NCBI GenBank assembly: GCA_037126765.1
Contig: JBBCBC010000022.1
Location: 15,777,758-15,841,757 of the forward strand
Source of the DNA: Stenogyne calaminthoides
Lineage: Eukaryota > Streptophyta > Magnoliopsida > Lamiales > Lamiaceae
Reading direction: 5' to 3'
DNA length: 64,000 nt
Both the position numbers and the translations under genes were made by a program. Numbering within the stretch: position 1 is the stretch's first letter; the number at the start of each line of letters is the position of its first letter. Of this stretch, positions 10,804 to 23,540 are shown in pieces. Below the pieces are notes generated by a model. The model did not search any database, was not told the origin of the DNA, and worked only from the letters and a program-made list of their open reading frames with translations.

Positions 10804-13800
10804 ATGATTAAAGATCACATATTTCATGATGAGCGAGAGATGAAAAGGCCCGATGTATGGTATCTTGACAAAGGATGTTCAAGACATATGACAGATTCAA
10901 GAAGATACTCAAATGGACTATGTTGAACAAAAGAGGCCCACGATCACTTTTGGAGATAACTCGAAGGACGGTGAAGGATATGGAACTTTGGAAATCGACT
11001 CGATTCATATCCATGGTGTTTCATATGTATCTCGGATTGAAGCATAATTTGCTTTCAATAAGCCAATTACGTGATAAGGGTTTTTAATGTTGAGTTCTCT
11101 AAGAACTTATGTTATGTGAAAAGATGATACAACACGTAAAATATTCTTGATTTGGTACTAGAAAAGGAAATTTGTATCTTCTTGATTAGAGTTCAACTCC
11201 TAAAGATACATGTTTGGTTGCTAAAAGTTCCACAGATACCGGTTGGTTATGGCATAAAAGAATGAATCACACGAATTTTAAAACCACGAATAAGCTTGCA
11301 AGATTAGCTCTTGTGAGAGGGTTGCCCTAATGAAGTGTTCAAGAAGGAACATATTTGTGATGCGTGCGAAAAAGGAAAACAAATTAGAGCATCATTTAAA
11401 AAGCAAAGTAGATGTTTCTCTTGTAAATACTTGATTCTTGCATATGGATCTTTTTGGTCATATAACACCAGTGAGCACTAATGGCAGGAAATACACATTG
11501 GTAGTAGTTGATGACTACTCAAGATATACTTGGGTCATATTCTTACTCAGTAAGAAAGAGACTCGAATAAAAGTTGCCGAAATTCTTGAAAAAGGCTCAG
11601 TATTGAGAAAAATCTGAGTGTGGTCAAAATTAGATCTGACAAAGGAACTGAATTTATAAATCATATCATATTTGATTATTGTGCAGCAAATGGAATTACT
11701 CATGAAACATCAGCTGCAAGGACCCCTCAACAAAATGGTGTTGCTGAAAGAAAGAACATGACTCTGAAAGAAGCTGCAAGGACAATGATAGCTGAAGCTG
11801 ATATTCCTAAAAGGTTTTGGGTGAAATTTGAAAATTTGTCAACACTGCATGCTACTCTCAGAACAGATCCATTCTGATCAAGAGTCAAGGCAAAACACCC
11901 TATGAGCTTTGGAATGAAAGGAAGCCTCTTGGTTCTTTCTTTCGTGTGTTTGGTTGCAAGTGTTTCATACACAATAATGGTAAAGATCATTTGAAAACAT
12001 TTGATAGTAAAGCTGATAAAGGAATATTCTTAGGATATTCTGAAGTCGATAAAAGCTTTCGAGTTTACAAATCATAGGACTCTTATTGTGGATGAAATAC
12101 CTCATGTTGTTTTTGATGAATCTACTTGTGTTAAGAAGAAAACAGAACATGATGCGATGAACCGACCAAGAGGATCACCAGTTAAGCTGAAAAAAGAATG
12201 ACAAATCATCCATTTGAACACGAAAAGAAGAAGTCGGTCACTATCTATGATTGGGTGACTCGGACTTCGAATAAAAGAGTTCGGGATGGAACTCGGGATG
12301 GTGAGAATCGGAAAGCCAACACACCAAAGGTGACCAATCTGAACAAACACCACTCGGACTTCGGTATGTGATGCCAATGAAGATGTGGTCACAATCGGGG
12401 CAAATTCTGAATCTATCAACCAAAGGGGAACAAATGTCTCGACAATGTTCTCGAATAGAATTTCCCCGAGGAAGATGATTCCCTTTCTCCTTTTCTCGTT
12501 GTTCCTCGAGTTTCTTGAATTAACTCGAACCTAACATTTCAAATGTTGAGGATCTTTCTTTGAAGGGGGAACATCAAGAAGGAAATGGTTAGATAGTCAT
12601 CCTACAAGTCGATTGTGGGAGATCTAACTGAAGGTGTTAAAACAAGAAGGTTCCATGGTGAGAGTGCACTATTCTGCTTTGCTTCCTATCGGAAAAGAAC
12701 CTCATGAGATTGGTGAAGCTCTACAAGATTCTCATTGGATTCTTGCTATGCATGATGAAATTTGAATCAATTCTCAAGGAATGAAGTATTGAGCTAGTAG
12801 ATGAGACTGAAAAGGCACAATGTCATTGGAACCAAGTGGGTTTTTAAGAATAAAAGAGATGAAAACAACAACATTGTAAGAAAAAAAGGCAAGGCTAGTT
12901 GCACTAGGTTATTCCCAAGAAGAAGGCTTGGATTATGATGAAACCTTTGCTTTTTGTTGCAAGACTAGAAGCCATCATTGTTTCTTGCATATGTTTCCCA
13001 CATGAAGTTCACAATCTATCAAATGGATGTGAAAAGTGCATTTCTGAATCGGTGTACTTAAAGAAGAGGTTTATGTGGAACAACCTCCCCGGTTTCAAAA
13101 CAGAAATGACCAAGTTTACAGGCTCGGAAAAAGCTTTGTATGGTCTTAAGCAAGCACCCAAAGCATGGTATGATACTCTTTCTCGGTTTCTTCTTGACCA
13201 TGGTTTTGTCAAAGGGGATTGTTGATAGCACTTCTGTTCGGGATAGAAGATGGGGAAGATATCTTCTTGGTTCGGATATATGTTGATGACATCATTTTTG
13301 ATCTCCAAACCATCACCGTTGTGTGAAAAGTTTTCAACACCGATGAAAGGCAAGTTTGAGATGTCAATGATGGGGAGATGAATTTCTTTCTAGGTCTTCA
13401 AGGAAACAATCAAAGGAAGGAATATTCATCAACGAGTGCAAAGTACACCGAGATCCGATTGCGAAATATGGTGTACATAAATTACAATGCGCTTAGGATT
13501 CCCATGAATACTAACTACAAGATGGATCCCGATTACAAGGCAAATCGGTGAGTCATACTGATTATAGAGGAATCATTGGATCATTGCTCTATCTCACAGC
13601 AAGTAGGCCGGATATAACATTCGCTGTTGGGATATGTGCAAGATACCAAGCTAATCCTAAGGCTAGTCACATGGAGGTCGCCAAAAAGATACTAAAAGTA
13701 TCTTAAGGGCACGATGAATAGAGGATTATGGTATCGGTGATGATAACCTTGAATTAACCGGTTACTCGGATCTCGATTATGGAGGTTGCTTGAAATTGAC

Positions 13801-14226
13801 AGAAGTCCACTCTGAGGAACTTGTTAATTTCTAGGAAGTAAGTGATATCTTGGTTTTCGAAGAAAAGGACCTCGATAGCAATCGATTCTCTGAAAAATTT
13901 GAATACATAGGCTGCGAGGAAGGCTCGTGTTTCGATTCTTTGCTCTCGAAAACAATTAAGGGATTATAAAGTTGTAGGCAATGAAGTACCAATATTTTGT
14001 GATAATAATAGTGCCATTGCTATTTCATAAAATCCGGTATTGCACACCAGATGCAAGCATGTGGATATCAGACATCACTTCATCAGAGATCATGTCGAGA
14101 AAAAGGACATAAGGATGGAGAAAATTCATCTTGATAAGCGGAGAGTGATATCTTGACTAAACATTTGGTTTGAATCAAGATTTCAGGAACTTTCGATTGA
14201 ATTAGGGATGTTAGATCGGTGTATAG
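10804..14226 (+). pseudogene. pol: Element B pol: protease, integrase, reverse transcriptase, RNase H (broken)
   Basis: Copia order is visible in pieces. The protease region has YLDKGCSRHMT near 10858, where C has DSG, so the active-site Ser appears changed. The integrase keeps all three catalytic residues: Asp at 11447 (HMDLFG), Asp at 11638 (RSDKGTEF) and Glu at 11746 (NGVAERKN). Reverse transcriptase pieces follow (ALYGLKQAPKAWYD about 13128-13170; YVDD at 13279-13290). RNase H runs to about 14226. The reading frame changes many times and there are internal stops; the longest open piece is under 100 codons. Sequence before the ATG at 10804 separates it from gag, so gag and pol may have been separate frames. 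Confidence 0.9.
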
Positions 14227-14846
14227 AGTAAAATCAAAAAATTGAAGGTTTTGGATGCTCAAGTTTTCTCGAATTCTCTTGAGAAACTCAGGATAAAATG
14301 AAAATACTGAACTGAGTCTCAGGAAACTCAGATTTACTGAAGGTCACTACTCAATAGTATACTGAACCCATTCAAGATTTCGAGATTATAATCGACATTT
14401 CATCAAGGTCAGTACTCAGTAAGACTGATAGAGAAAAATTAGTCCGAAGAAGTAATGACTCATGCAACTCATTTATTGCTTAAGTGAAGCTCAAGAATCA
14501 TTTGCAATAAATACAAAACACCTAAGGAATGTTTTTTGGTGGGATCTTTTGAAATTCGAAGAAGGTCAACAATCATTTAATGCTCTGTTACATTAATGAC
14601 CAATGAGGATATTTTGGCGGCTTACTTTTAAGATCGATCGATTTTTAGATACCCGATTAATCGGAGATTAATCTCAACCGTTGCTTTTCACCTAACCAAC
14701 GCAAATTCCCACGATCTCGAAACTATTTATACCCCAATAATCCATTCAAGCCAAATTTTATCAAACCCTTCGTTCCCAAAATCCTCTGCAAAGAAAAAAT
14801 CCCTTTGCCCGTAAAAATCCTAAACCCTAAATCTTCAATCTCTCAA
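14227..14846 (+). other. Spacer between pol and the extra ORF in element B
   Basis: No coding signal was recognised. The stretch holds CTGA/TCAG-rich sequence (about 14270-14440). A leader-like block just before the next ATG, with CAAACCCTTCG and TAAACCCTAAATC, resembles the 5' end of a plant mRNA. Confidence 0.4.
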
Positions 14847-17800
14847 ATGGCTCCTACCATTTTTGATAAATTAGCCGAAACCAACAAACCCTAGTACGAG
14901 TTTGTTGTCTCGCTCGATAGCACAACCAACTCCAAACCAGAAGAGGAGGCTCTCCATATGATCCGTTTGGCCAAGCTCACTCATCTCTCATGCAGTTTAA
15001 ATTTGACCAAGAATACACGAAAGAGGTAATCGAGTTCATCTGTAATTTGAAGATAGATGAAGAGGATGGTATGCATTCTGAGATTACTGTATCACATTTA
15101 GAGCATTCGTCCAAATACATCGATTTTGAAAGGGAATTGTATATTATTCCGAAGAATTTAAATGATGTTTTTGAGCTTTGTGATAGAGGAGAGGATCCCT
15201 TTGTGTATATGTTGGGTAGAGAGCGGGAGTATTTAGATAGGATTCTTTGAGAATCCTATAAATTTGAGGCTACATTTGCAAGAGGCATTTGAAGCCACAA
15301 TATAGAGTTTTGTTAGATATTGTGAGCAAATGCATTATGAGTCATTCGGGAGTTTTGAGCATTAGTACCCGGCTCAAATTAATGGCGGCGATCGAGGCTT
15401 CACCCACCACCGACTTCAACTAGCTCAGATTCTTAATTGATAAAGGTGAGCAAGCCAAAGTAATAAGAAAGGTTGACGGGGCTATCTCGATCAAAGGCAA
15501 GATCCATCATGCCACCAAAATAGCATTTATTTTGGAGATGTGCGCAGAGAGAGGAGGACATCTTCGTCAATTCAACCCCATTCCCCAAGTCAAGGTGCTC
15601 TTCAAGCCCATTCTTTGTGAAGAAACAGCCATCGAGAGGAAGAAAGAAAAGAAAAAGAGAATCACCAAGAGTCTGCTGCTGCTGAAGAGACCCAACAAAC
15701 CCGGGGGAAGGTTTTGTTGGAGGCGAAGAAAGGAAAGAGGGTGTAAAATTGATGAAGCGTAAGAACCTTGCTCCAAAGCGCAGAAGATTGGTGGTTCTCA
15801 CCGATGAAGATGGCAAGATTCCAAGAGATTCAACCCGAGAGTCAAACCGCCAGAATTGCAATTACAAGTCTTGGCTCAGTTATCTCTAAGGCACAAGATC
15901 GATCGCGGAGCGTGTCTTCTCGAGGTGCTTGAGACTTCGCTCAGCCTGCATAAAATTTCTCGTGAAATTTTTAAAGAAACTCAGCCTCGAGATTCCTACC
16001 AAAGATGTGCTTACTCGAGAAATAGCAGAGCTAACTCGAGTCAATCAGGATGTGCCAGCCAGAACTCCGAACCTACTCGGGATGCAAGCCGAGGACTGAT
16101 CGCACAACCTTCAGATCTTCAGCCGAGACTCGGAGCAACATTTTTTGATGAGCTCCCCGAGTGAGCTACTTTTTGATCCTTCAAATATGCTTCAATCCGA
16201 ACTAGAAAGCCCGAGATTGAAGAAGGGCGGTCAAGAAATCGAGTGGAGGAGCAAGGGGGGAACGGTTCATCCTTGACCGCTTACCCCGAGCTCAAATCAT
16301 ACCCCGATCTACAAGATATCTTCTTGATTAAGGACGACGGTTTTATCCTCAATCGACTCTTCCGAGATGCTTAACATTGCTTTCGAGGGGAAGACCGGTG
16401 GAATGAGGAGATGACTTTCTTGGTGAGTTCTCGATTTGAAGACAAAGCTCAAGATGAAAAATTCCGATTTTGATGAGCCGTTCGTAAGAAGATAGGCGAG
16501 AGGAGAGCTATCAAGTTGGTGCCCTAGCAGCAGAGACAAATCTCAAGATGGGGACCAACAGGGAGATGTTGAGGATCAGTCTTAGATGGAGAAGGAAACT
16601 TCTTGTCTTTTATCAACTCCGAAATCATTCAATCTCGGATCGAAAGCAAGACTCTTGGTATCTTTTCGCACTATTAAAAATTATGCCAAAGTTCTTGAAG
16701 TTTCTATCTTTAACTCAATTGTCTCGATGTCTGATCGAGGCTCGATTAGAGACTGGAGCTCGGGATGAAAAGCGAAGCTTCAGTCTTGAGACCGACCCTC
16801 GGGTTGTGTCTGAACCTCGAGATGATCAATCGGCCTGAGAAGGTCTGAAAGGTTCTGAGATCGACCTCACTCCCTTGATGGAGAAGCTTGAGAAGGTTGA
16901 GCCAATGATGAACAAGATTGCTCAGATGGAAGAGACATTGGCCAGCCAAGCTCAGAAGATGGAGAATCTTAGTCACTCTTCAGAACTGGTGCAACTCCAA
17001 GCCACTCTGACCTCAAAGATGACCTCCATGGAAGACAAAAATTTGAATGAAAAGCCGGAGGAGTCAAAGCTGAGTCTTTGAAAATGAATCAAATGAAGCA
17101 CCCGGGAGAGAATTGGATTTCTAGAGGTGAAATTGGCAGAGAAGAATGAAGTGCTGATCAAATCTGCTGTTGAGGAAATGAGCTCAATGCTCATGACCAA
17201 GATGACAGAGATGTTTAAAGATGCTCTCTCTGGCCAATTTGCCCATCTCTCTGAAGAATTTTCTGTGGCTAAAAACCACCTCAGGAGGTTGGAAGATGAA
17301 CAAGATCAGTTAGCAGGATAGGTTCACTGTGTGAGCAAAGAGCAATATCACATGGACACAGCACTCTCCAGACTTCTTCCAAATTACGGTGCCAAGAAGG
17401 GGGAAAGACTAGATGAAGACCTCAGGAAGTTATTGGCACGTACTTTGGAGAAAAAAAAAAAAAAAAGCGCAAAAGGAAGTCTAAATGTATAGCCTATCCA
17501 AAGCCTTGAAGGAAGTCGGGTCTTGACAAAAATTTGAAGTTCAATAAGGTGGAGAAGCCGATCTACACTCGTGTTTACGAGGAAACCATGCATGATGTTG
17601 CAAGAGAGAAACCGAAAAGCTAGAGCTAAGGTTGGAACAAGCCAGTTCTTCTTTGAATTGCTATGAAGAGGAAAGCCTTGGGCATTGTTGAACCTGAAAG
17701 CAAGCGTGCTAAGGCTTCTAAGCCAGTGCAGAGAAAGTTGATGGAAGAGTTGAAAGAGTCTGCAGGTCAGCAGAAGAAGAAAGTCTTCAACACGAAGAAT

Positions 17801-18453
17801 GCTCTGAAGACGCTCCAGATAGAAATTGAAGAAAGTCGCCGCTTCAGGTCTCGAGCGTGCCTGTGATCGTGAAGAAGATCAAGAAGAGCCGGGCGAAGGA
17901 GTGGATTCAAAAAGTTTGCGAGCAAAAGGAGAGAGACATCAAAAAGCATCAAGTGGCCACACGTTGACAAATGGATGCCTATCAAATTCAACGATGTGTG
18001 GGAAGAGGTCAAGAGAACCATCCGGTTCTACTATGATGTGCTTCGAGGAGTGGAGAGGGGAAAGCTCGGATCAAAATGAAGCGTTCATTGAATATCTCCT
18101 AACCTTCTATCCAAAATATCTCCAAAGTTGGATGAACTTAGCGAGATGAAGGAAAGGTATGATATAGTAGCCCCGGTCCATATACCTACCCTCCTCCAAG
18201 ACTTGATAATGGCATGGTGAATGAGAAAGCCATTATTCAAGAAATTGCTCAATATCTTTGCTTTCGATTGGGTTTGACAGGAAACGATCCGGATATCATT
18301 AAGGAAAGATGCTCAAGAAGAGGTATTTTTGAATGTTCAACCCGAAAGTGCCCACCGATGAAGTTGAAGAAGATCTGGTGAATAGCGAATCTGGCCAAGA
18401 GCGGTAAGACCAAGAGCCAAATCAAGACGAAGACTTACCAAGACGCTTTGTAA
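14847..18453 (+). pseudogene. Extra ORF downstream of pol in element B (Sirevirus env-like position), broken
   Basis: An ATG at 14847 follows a UTR-like stretch and opens MAPTIFDKLAETNKP before a stop. Coding-like sequence in changing frames follows. One piece (14990-15250) opens MQFKFDQEYTKEVIEF and is acidic. There are Lys/Arg-rich parts (about 15600-15760) and a Gln/Glu/Met-rich coiled-coil stretch at 16875-17321. Pieces continue to a TAA at 18451-18453, followed by a 3'-UTR-like T-rich end. I see no signal peptide or membrane segment, so envelope function is not supported; only the position matches the env-like genes of Sireviruses. Element A has a broken ORF in the same place. Function unknown. 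Confidence 0.6.
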
Positions 18454-18845
18454 TTTTTCTATCTTTTTGTCTTATTTTTGTTTTGATAAATTTCATTGTA
18501 CCCTGTAACAGATTACTCATCATCAATGAAAATTTATCATTTATGCTCAAAAGATAATATCTCATTATCTTATTTACATGTCTTTTACTTTTGATATGCT
18601 GAATGGATGTCTCTGAATTAATTGTTTATGAGGGAAATCGTTTAAGTATTTGGTGATGAACTATTTAAGAAGATTCATTACTGAAGAAATTGTTGAATGA
18701 TTAATTGTTGGGAGACTCTCTGAAATTGTTGGGAGATTCTCTGATTCAGGAAATTGTTGGGAGACATAACCAATCTTGTAATAGGATAAAAATGAAACCT
18801 GGGTTTAGGTTATATGGTTGTAACAAGATAGGTTTTGGCATCATC

Positions 18846-18859
18846 AAAAAGGGGGAAAT
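18846..18859 (+). other. Element B polypurine tract
   Basis: AAAAAGGGGGAAAT directly precedes the 3' LTR start TGTTGGGA. It would prime plus-strand DNA synthesis. Element A has the same tract at 39658-39671. Confidence 0.93.
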
Positions 18860-21022
18860 TGTTGGGAGATGAATTTAATAAAGATATATGATTTTGATTA
18901 GATCTCAAAACCCCTGAGTATGACATGTTCAGGATAATCTTGATAGTTGAGTCAGGATTCAGTTTTAGAGTATTCAGGATGATATCCGCAAAATGTATAG
19001 TCGTGAGATATAGATCATTAGATCTCAAGATTACGAAGAATCAAGATGTTTCAAGAAACCGAAGTTTCGATGAAATCGAAGTTTCAAGAAATAAAGTTTC
19101 GATGAAATCAAGTTTCGAAGTTTCGATATGAAACCAAGTTTAAAGTTTTAAGATGAAACCAAAGTTCAAGACTTAGAGAAATCGAGAATCAAGACTCGAT
19201 GGCGAGAATCAAGACTCGATGAAATCGAGGAATCAAGACTCAGCATGAAGATTCAATATATCAGCCAGTATATCTGTGAAGACTCAGAAGACTCAGAAGA
19301 CTCAAAAGACTCAAGACTCGGGGACGCCAAGACTCAGAAGACCACAAGACTCGAAGACTCAAGACGCAAGATCGAAAATCAAGATCAAGATCAAGAATAT
19401 CAAGGCACAAAGAAATATCAAGACTCAATAATGTACTGAATGCTCAGTATAAACCTGAATATTCCGAGGCACTGAATATATCTATCTGAAGGATGCAATA
19501 TAGAGAAGATCGCGATTCCTTAGAGAATAGATATTTGCCAAGACATTCAAATGCAGACAAAAGGAACTAAGTCAGAGTGTTGTTAAGGTTATATCAACTC
19601 AGAGTTTGTAACCAAAAGAGCCGTTGAAGGTGTCTACCTTTAACTGGAGACAAAAGTCAAAAAGAGGAAGGCATCATCGCACCATATCGACAATCGACAA
19701 AGGACAAAGTCAACAAAAAGATGTCAGAAGTACAAAGTTCTAGACTGCAAAAAGTGAAGACCGGCTACATGAAAGGCTATTGCCTAAAACGTGTTAGGGA
19801 GTTTCAAACCCTAAATATATCCGTTCCTCACACACCATAAGAGGAAACTCAAGAAGCTATCTCTCCAACGGATAGTTTTCAAAGAGTGACCTTGGTGTAT
19901 GCCTATAAATACTTGTGACCCTCTACATTGTAAGGTTACGGGAAATTTGTAAGCAACTCAAGAGCTCAAACATATTATCGCAAAGTTAAAGCACTCGAAA
20001 AACTTAGAATTTCCCAAGTGCTTTTATATTGAAGAGAGCTCACTAAACTAAGCCTAGCTTGATAAGATATATCTGAAGCTTAGTCGAGATATCCTAGCCT
20101 TTGCATTGTACTTCATTGTAAAGGATATCTCATCCTAGTTGGAAACCAACCGAGAAACCCAAAACCCTTGAGAAGGTAGTTGGAGTGTGTTTTGTTGGTG
20201 AGAAGAGTTGTAAAGAGTTAGTAAACTACGCGGAGTAGTCAGAAAGCTCTAGAGGAGAAGTTAGTAAGCTACAGAGGTAGTCAGAAAGCTTGTTTGTGTT
20301 TGAGTAAGTAAACTACGGAGGTAGTCAGAAAGCTCAAGGTCGGGTTGAGTAAGTAAACTACGTGGAGTAGTCAGAAAGCTCAGGGCCGAGTTGAGTAAGT
20401 AAACTACGCGAGGTAGTCAGAAAGCTCAGAAGTGATTAGTGAATTTCTCTGAGGATCAGAGAGAGTGGACGTAGGAGCTTGAGTCTCTGAACCACTATAA
20501 TTGCTGTGTTGTTTATTGCTTTCCTTATATGTGCTTAACTGTTGCATTGACTTAAAACTGAAAGCATATTTTCACTGACATTTCAGTTGGAATCAATCCA
20601 CTGGAAGTTACATATAATTGAATCACAGCCTAATCACTATTCCATTAAAGGAAGGTTTTCAGCAAAGCTTTAAAACGAGTATAAACTAAAGGGCCAACCA
20701 TTCCGCACATCTGAGTAGCTAGAACAGATAGTTACCAAACTGAACTTACTCTTCTGAGGGTTCAGTAAGTTAGTTATCTGATCCAAGCAACTCAGGATCT
20801 CTGAAAATTCAGGACTCAGTTGGGATTATCTGAGGTTTCTGAAAGCAGCTCAGGATCACTGTCTCAGTAGACTTTGACTCAGAGTGATTTGTGCTTCTCA
20901 GGACCTAATCTTCAGGATTATCTGACCCAAGCTGACCTCAGTAAAAGAAAAGTTTTAAAAACACTGAACACGTGTATTCCCCCCCCATACACGTGTAAGA
21001 CTCGTTTTCACCGGGACCAACA
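18860..21022 (+). repeat. Element B 3' LTR
   Basis: 2163 bp, TG...CA. It contains the CTGA-rich array (about 19030-19440), a TATA box (CTATAAATAC, 19903-19912), the five hairpin repeats (about 20211-20430) and the CACGTG stem-loop (20968-20996). The last 600 bases keep CTGA/TCAG where the 5' LTR does not. Confidence 0.95.
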
Positions 21023-21819
21023 AAGAGGATGTTGGAGCTGTCACAGTCCACCTATATAGATAAGGTGTTGAAGCGTTTTGCGATGGAGAACTCTAAGAGA
21101 GTGTCTCTACAGGCAAATCATGGGATAAAGTTGTCAAAGAAGAATTGTCCTGCTAATGAAGCTGATATCAAGCACATGAAGGATGTCCTATACGCATCAG
21201 CAATTGGGTCAATAATGTACGCCATGACTTGCACCAGGCCTGATGTGGCATACGCTGTCAGCATCACTGGAAGATATCAACATAATCCGGGTGAATCTCA
21301 CTGGATTGCTGTCAAGACCATTCTGAAGTATCTTTGACGAACTAAAGAATGCTTCCTTGTCTATGGTGGGCAGTCAGAACTGGTAGTAACCAGTTATGCT
21401 GACGCAAGTTTCCAATCCGACTGTGATGATTACAAATCACAGTCAGGGTATGTCTTCACACTCAACGGTGGGAAGGTTAGTTGGAATAGTTCCAAGCAAA
21501 GCACAACCGCAGATTTAACAACCAAAGATGAGTACATCGCTGCATCAGAAATTGCGAAAGAAGTTGTCTGGATTAATCAGTTCTTGAAAGAACTATGGGT
21601 AGTTCCGAGAGCTAGCAGTCCAATAAAGCTATATTGTGACAACACTGGTGTGGTTGTGCAAGCAAAGGAACTGAGATCCAATAACAAAAACAGGCATGTA
21701 CCTAGGCGTTATCATCTGATTTGAGAGATATTTGCAAGAAGAGAAATAGAGTTAGAACGTGTTCCCACAGAAGATAATTTGGCCGATCCTTTCACCAAGG
21801 CATTGAGTGTTCATGTACA
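21023..21819 (+). pseudogene. F pol fragment: end of RT and RNase H (part 2)
   Basis: Continues the F reverse transcriptase interrupted at 6103 (KRMLELSQSTYIDKVLKRF) after the duplicated AAGAG. It runs through RNase H motifs: SYADASFQSDCDD, the DEYIAA Glu region, LYCDNTG and EDNLADPFTKAL. Stops include TGA after ILKYL (21335-21337) and TGA in place of an Arg codon near 21722. The frame ends at VHVH, where element E is inserted; the remaining C-terminal codons are at 62963-63000. It is collinear with D at 47571-48340. Confidence 0.92.
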
Positions 21820-23526
21820 TGTTGGGGTTATACTGAAAAGTATGCTTTTGCTTTGTATAACCAAACTGGATTTTCTTATTTATTTACTGAAATAATATAT
21901 CAATCACTGTTGCATTAAATATGAATGAATGTTATATATATTTATTGCAAATTCGTTCAATAAGTTTAGTATGTATTACGTTGTAGTTAATTTGGAGATA
22001 CCAGATTAAAGAAGATTAAATTAACAGATCCTCGTAATTAAGTACAAATTTACAACCCAGATGGAAATGAACAAACCATCATGAAAGGTTGATGTATAAG
22101 GCTCAGATTGGCTTGTCTTGACCAAAAGATTATACTAGTGCATTTAGATGCACTGAATAAGGACCTACAAGAGGATAAATTCTTCGGTAATGAATATACA
22201 AGAATTAGACCTCAGTGGTGTGTTATTTCTTAATCTCCATCCCTTAAATAGGATCGTGTGAAATTAATAACTATTGCTTTGACTTATGATAGGAAGAGAG
22301 TCATTGTGATTCGATACCTTATATCTTGGGCAATATTATTAATTACATGACGATTGCTGACATTTAATATGGAGAATCCTGTGCAAGTACGTCTTGCTTG
22401 ATTTGTCCCCTTGGTAGGCTTAAAATCTTTATCATACCAATCTTGCAAGTGGAAATTTATTCCGGTGTGGATAATAATGTTGAGCTGTCTTTACTTCAAG
22501 GACAAAGATATTAATCAATATAAAGCTTGTTCAGTGGCTTAATTAATTAATGGACTAAGATAATCTTAAACACGGAAAATAATGACCGGGAGTCATATTA
22601 TAGTAAAGTCGTAATATGGGTTAAGATGGATAGTTCAATATTAATTTTATACTGGAGTAAATTAATATTAATGGAGTTGAATAATATTTGGCTCAATATT
22701 ATAGCTTCATAGTCCATTGGAGGTCCAATCTTAATTCTCCTAAAGGCCCCTCAAATAGTCCAAAATAAAGTCCAATTAATGAAAATGAGAAGAAAATATC
22801 CTTGCCTAATATTCCCTAATATTTTTGAAAATTGTAGGAAAACGAAGAAGAAAAATTTTCTTGATTTTCTTGAAAAGATTTTATGGAAAGAGATAAGTAT
22901 TCTTGGAATACATAATTATCCCATAAATTCAAGAAGTTAAATCTTGATTCCTATTACCTTGTATTTTTCGATAATTAGGGGATAAAGGGGAATAAGATTT
23001 TTATGGAAAAATTTAATTAAGGGGAAAAGAATATAGGAGATATATTCAAGATTTCTTGGAGATCAAGAAAAAGATTTTCTCCCTTATTTTTTCATTGAAA
23101 AAATCGGCCCCCTTGTCCCTATAAATAGGGGATGAATTTTTTATTCTGAACTGCAATTCCATGTGTTGGAAATATTAGAATCCACAAAGGTGGTGGCAAA
23201 ATATTTTATTTTTCTCCTTTATTAAAATCGTTAGTGTGAATCCTCCCACCGTATTACGTTCGTGTACTTGGGACATATTTGGGAAGGCTCTTTAGGTTGA
23301 TCCTCGTCTCAACGGTTGTCTCTACAAGAGGTATGTAATCTCGTAACTCCTAGATTCCGCATGCTTAGGATTTACGTGGATTACGTGTACGCATGATGCT
23401 TATTGATTGTTTAATTATTATGTTGAATTGATTTAGGATTAATTCATGTTAGTAATTAATTGTTTAATTTAAATATATATTTAAATTCATCTCGAATAGA
23501 TTCGGGCACCCATGAATTTCCCAACA
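21820..23526 (+). repeat. Element E 5' LTR
   Basis: 1707 bp with TG...CA ends; its match is 61500-62962. A TATA box inside a palindrome (CCCTATAAATAGGG) lies at 23117-23130. The 3' copy lacks 22924-23161, so only this LTR keeps the promoter core. Confidence 0.94.
23117..23130 (+). promoter_or_regulatory. TATA box within a palindrome, E 5' LTR
   Basis: CCCTATAAATAGGG is a TATA box flanked by CCC/GGG arms. It is the only good TATA candidate in this LTR and is absent from the 3' LTR because of a deletion. Confidence 0.75.
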
Positions 23527-23528
23527 AC

Positions 23529-23540
23529 TGGTATCAGAGC
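23529..23540 (+). other. Element E primer-binding site
   Basis: TGGTATCAGAGC begins two bases after the LTR end and is complementary to initiator Met tRNA. Confidence 0.95.

Larger units (their letters stand above)
6104..21022 (+). mobile_element. Element B: 14.9-kb Sirevirus-like copia element with TSD AAGAG
   Basis: Begins TGTTGGGAGATG and ends GACCAACA. Perfect 5-bp target duplications AAGAG lie at 6099-6103 and 21023-21027, inside F's reverse transcriptase. Order: 5' LTR, primer site, gag with CCHC knuckle and coiled-coil tail, protease, integrase, reverse transcriptase, RNase H, 4.6 kb of extra sequence with a broken ORF, polypurine tract, 3' LTR. Integrase before RT marks copia. Long LTRs with tandem arrays, the coiled-coil Gag extension and the extra downstream ORF are the known Sirevirus plan. 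Every frame is broken. Confidence 0.95.

Noticed and set aside
15433..15861. 142-codon minus-strand ORF opposite B's extra ORF
   Set aside because: Hydrophobic Ser/Phe/Leu-rich translation is what the reverse of a Glu/Lys-rich sense frame gives; the sense frame has better coding character.
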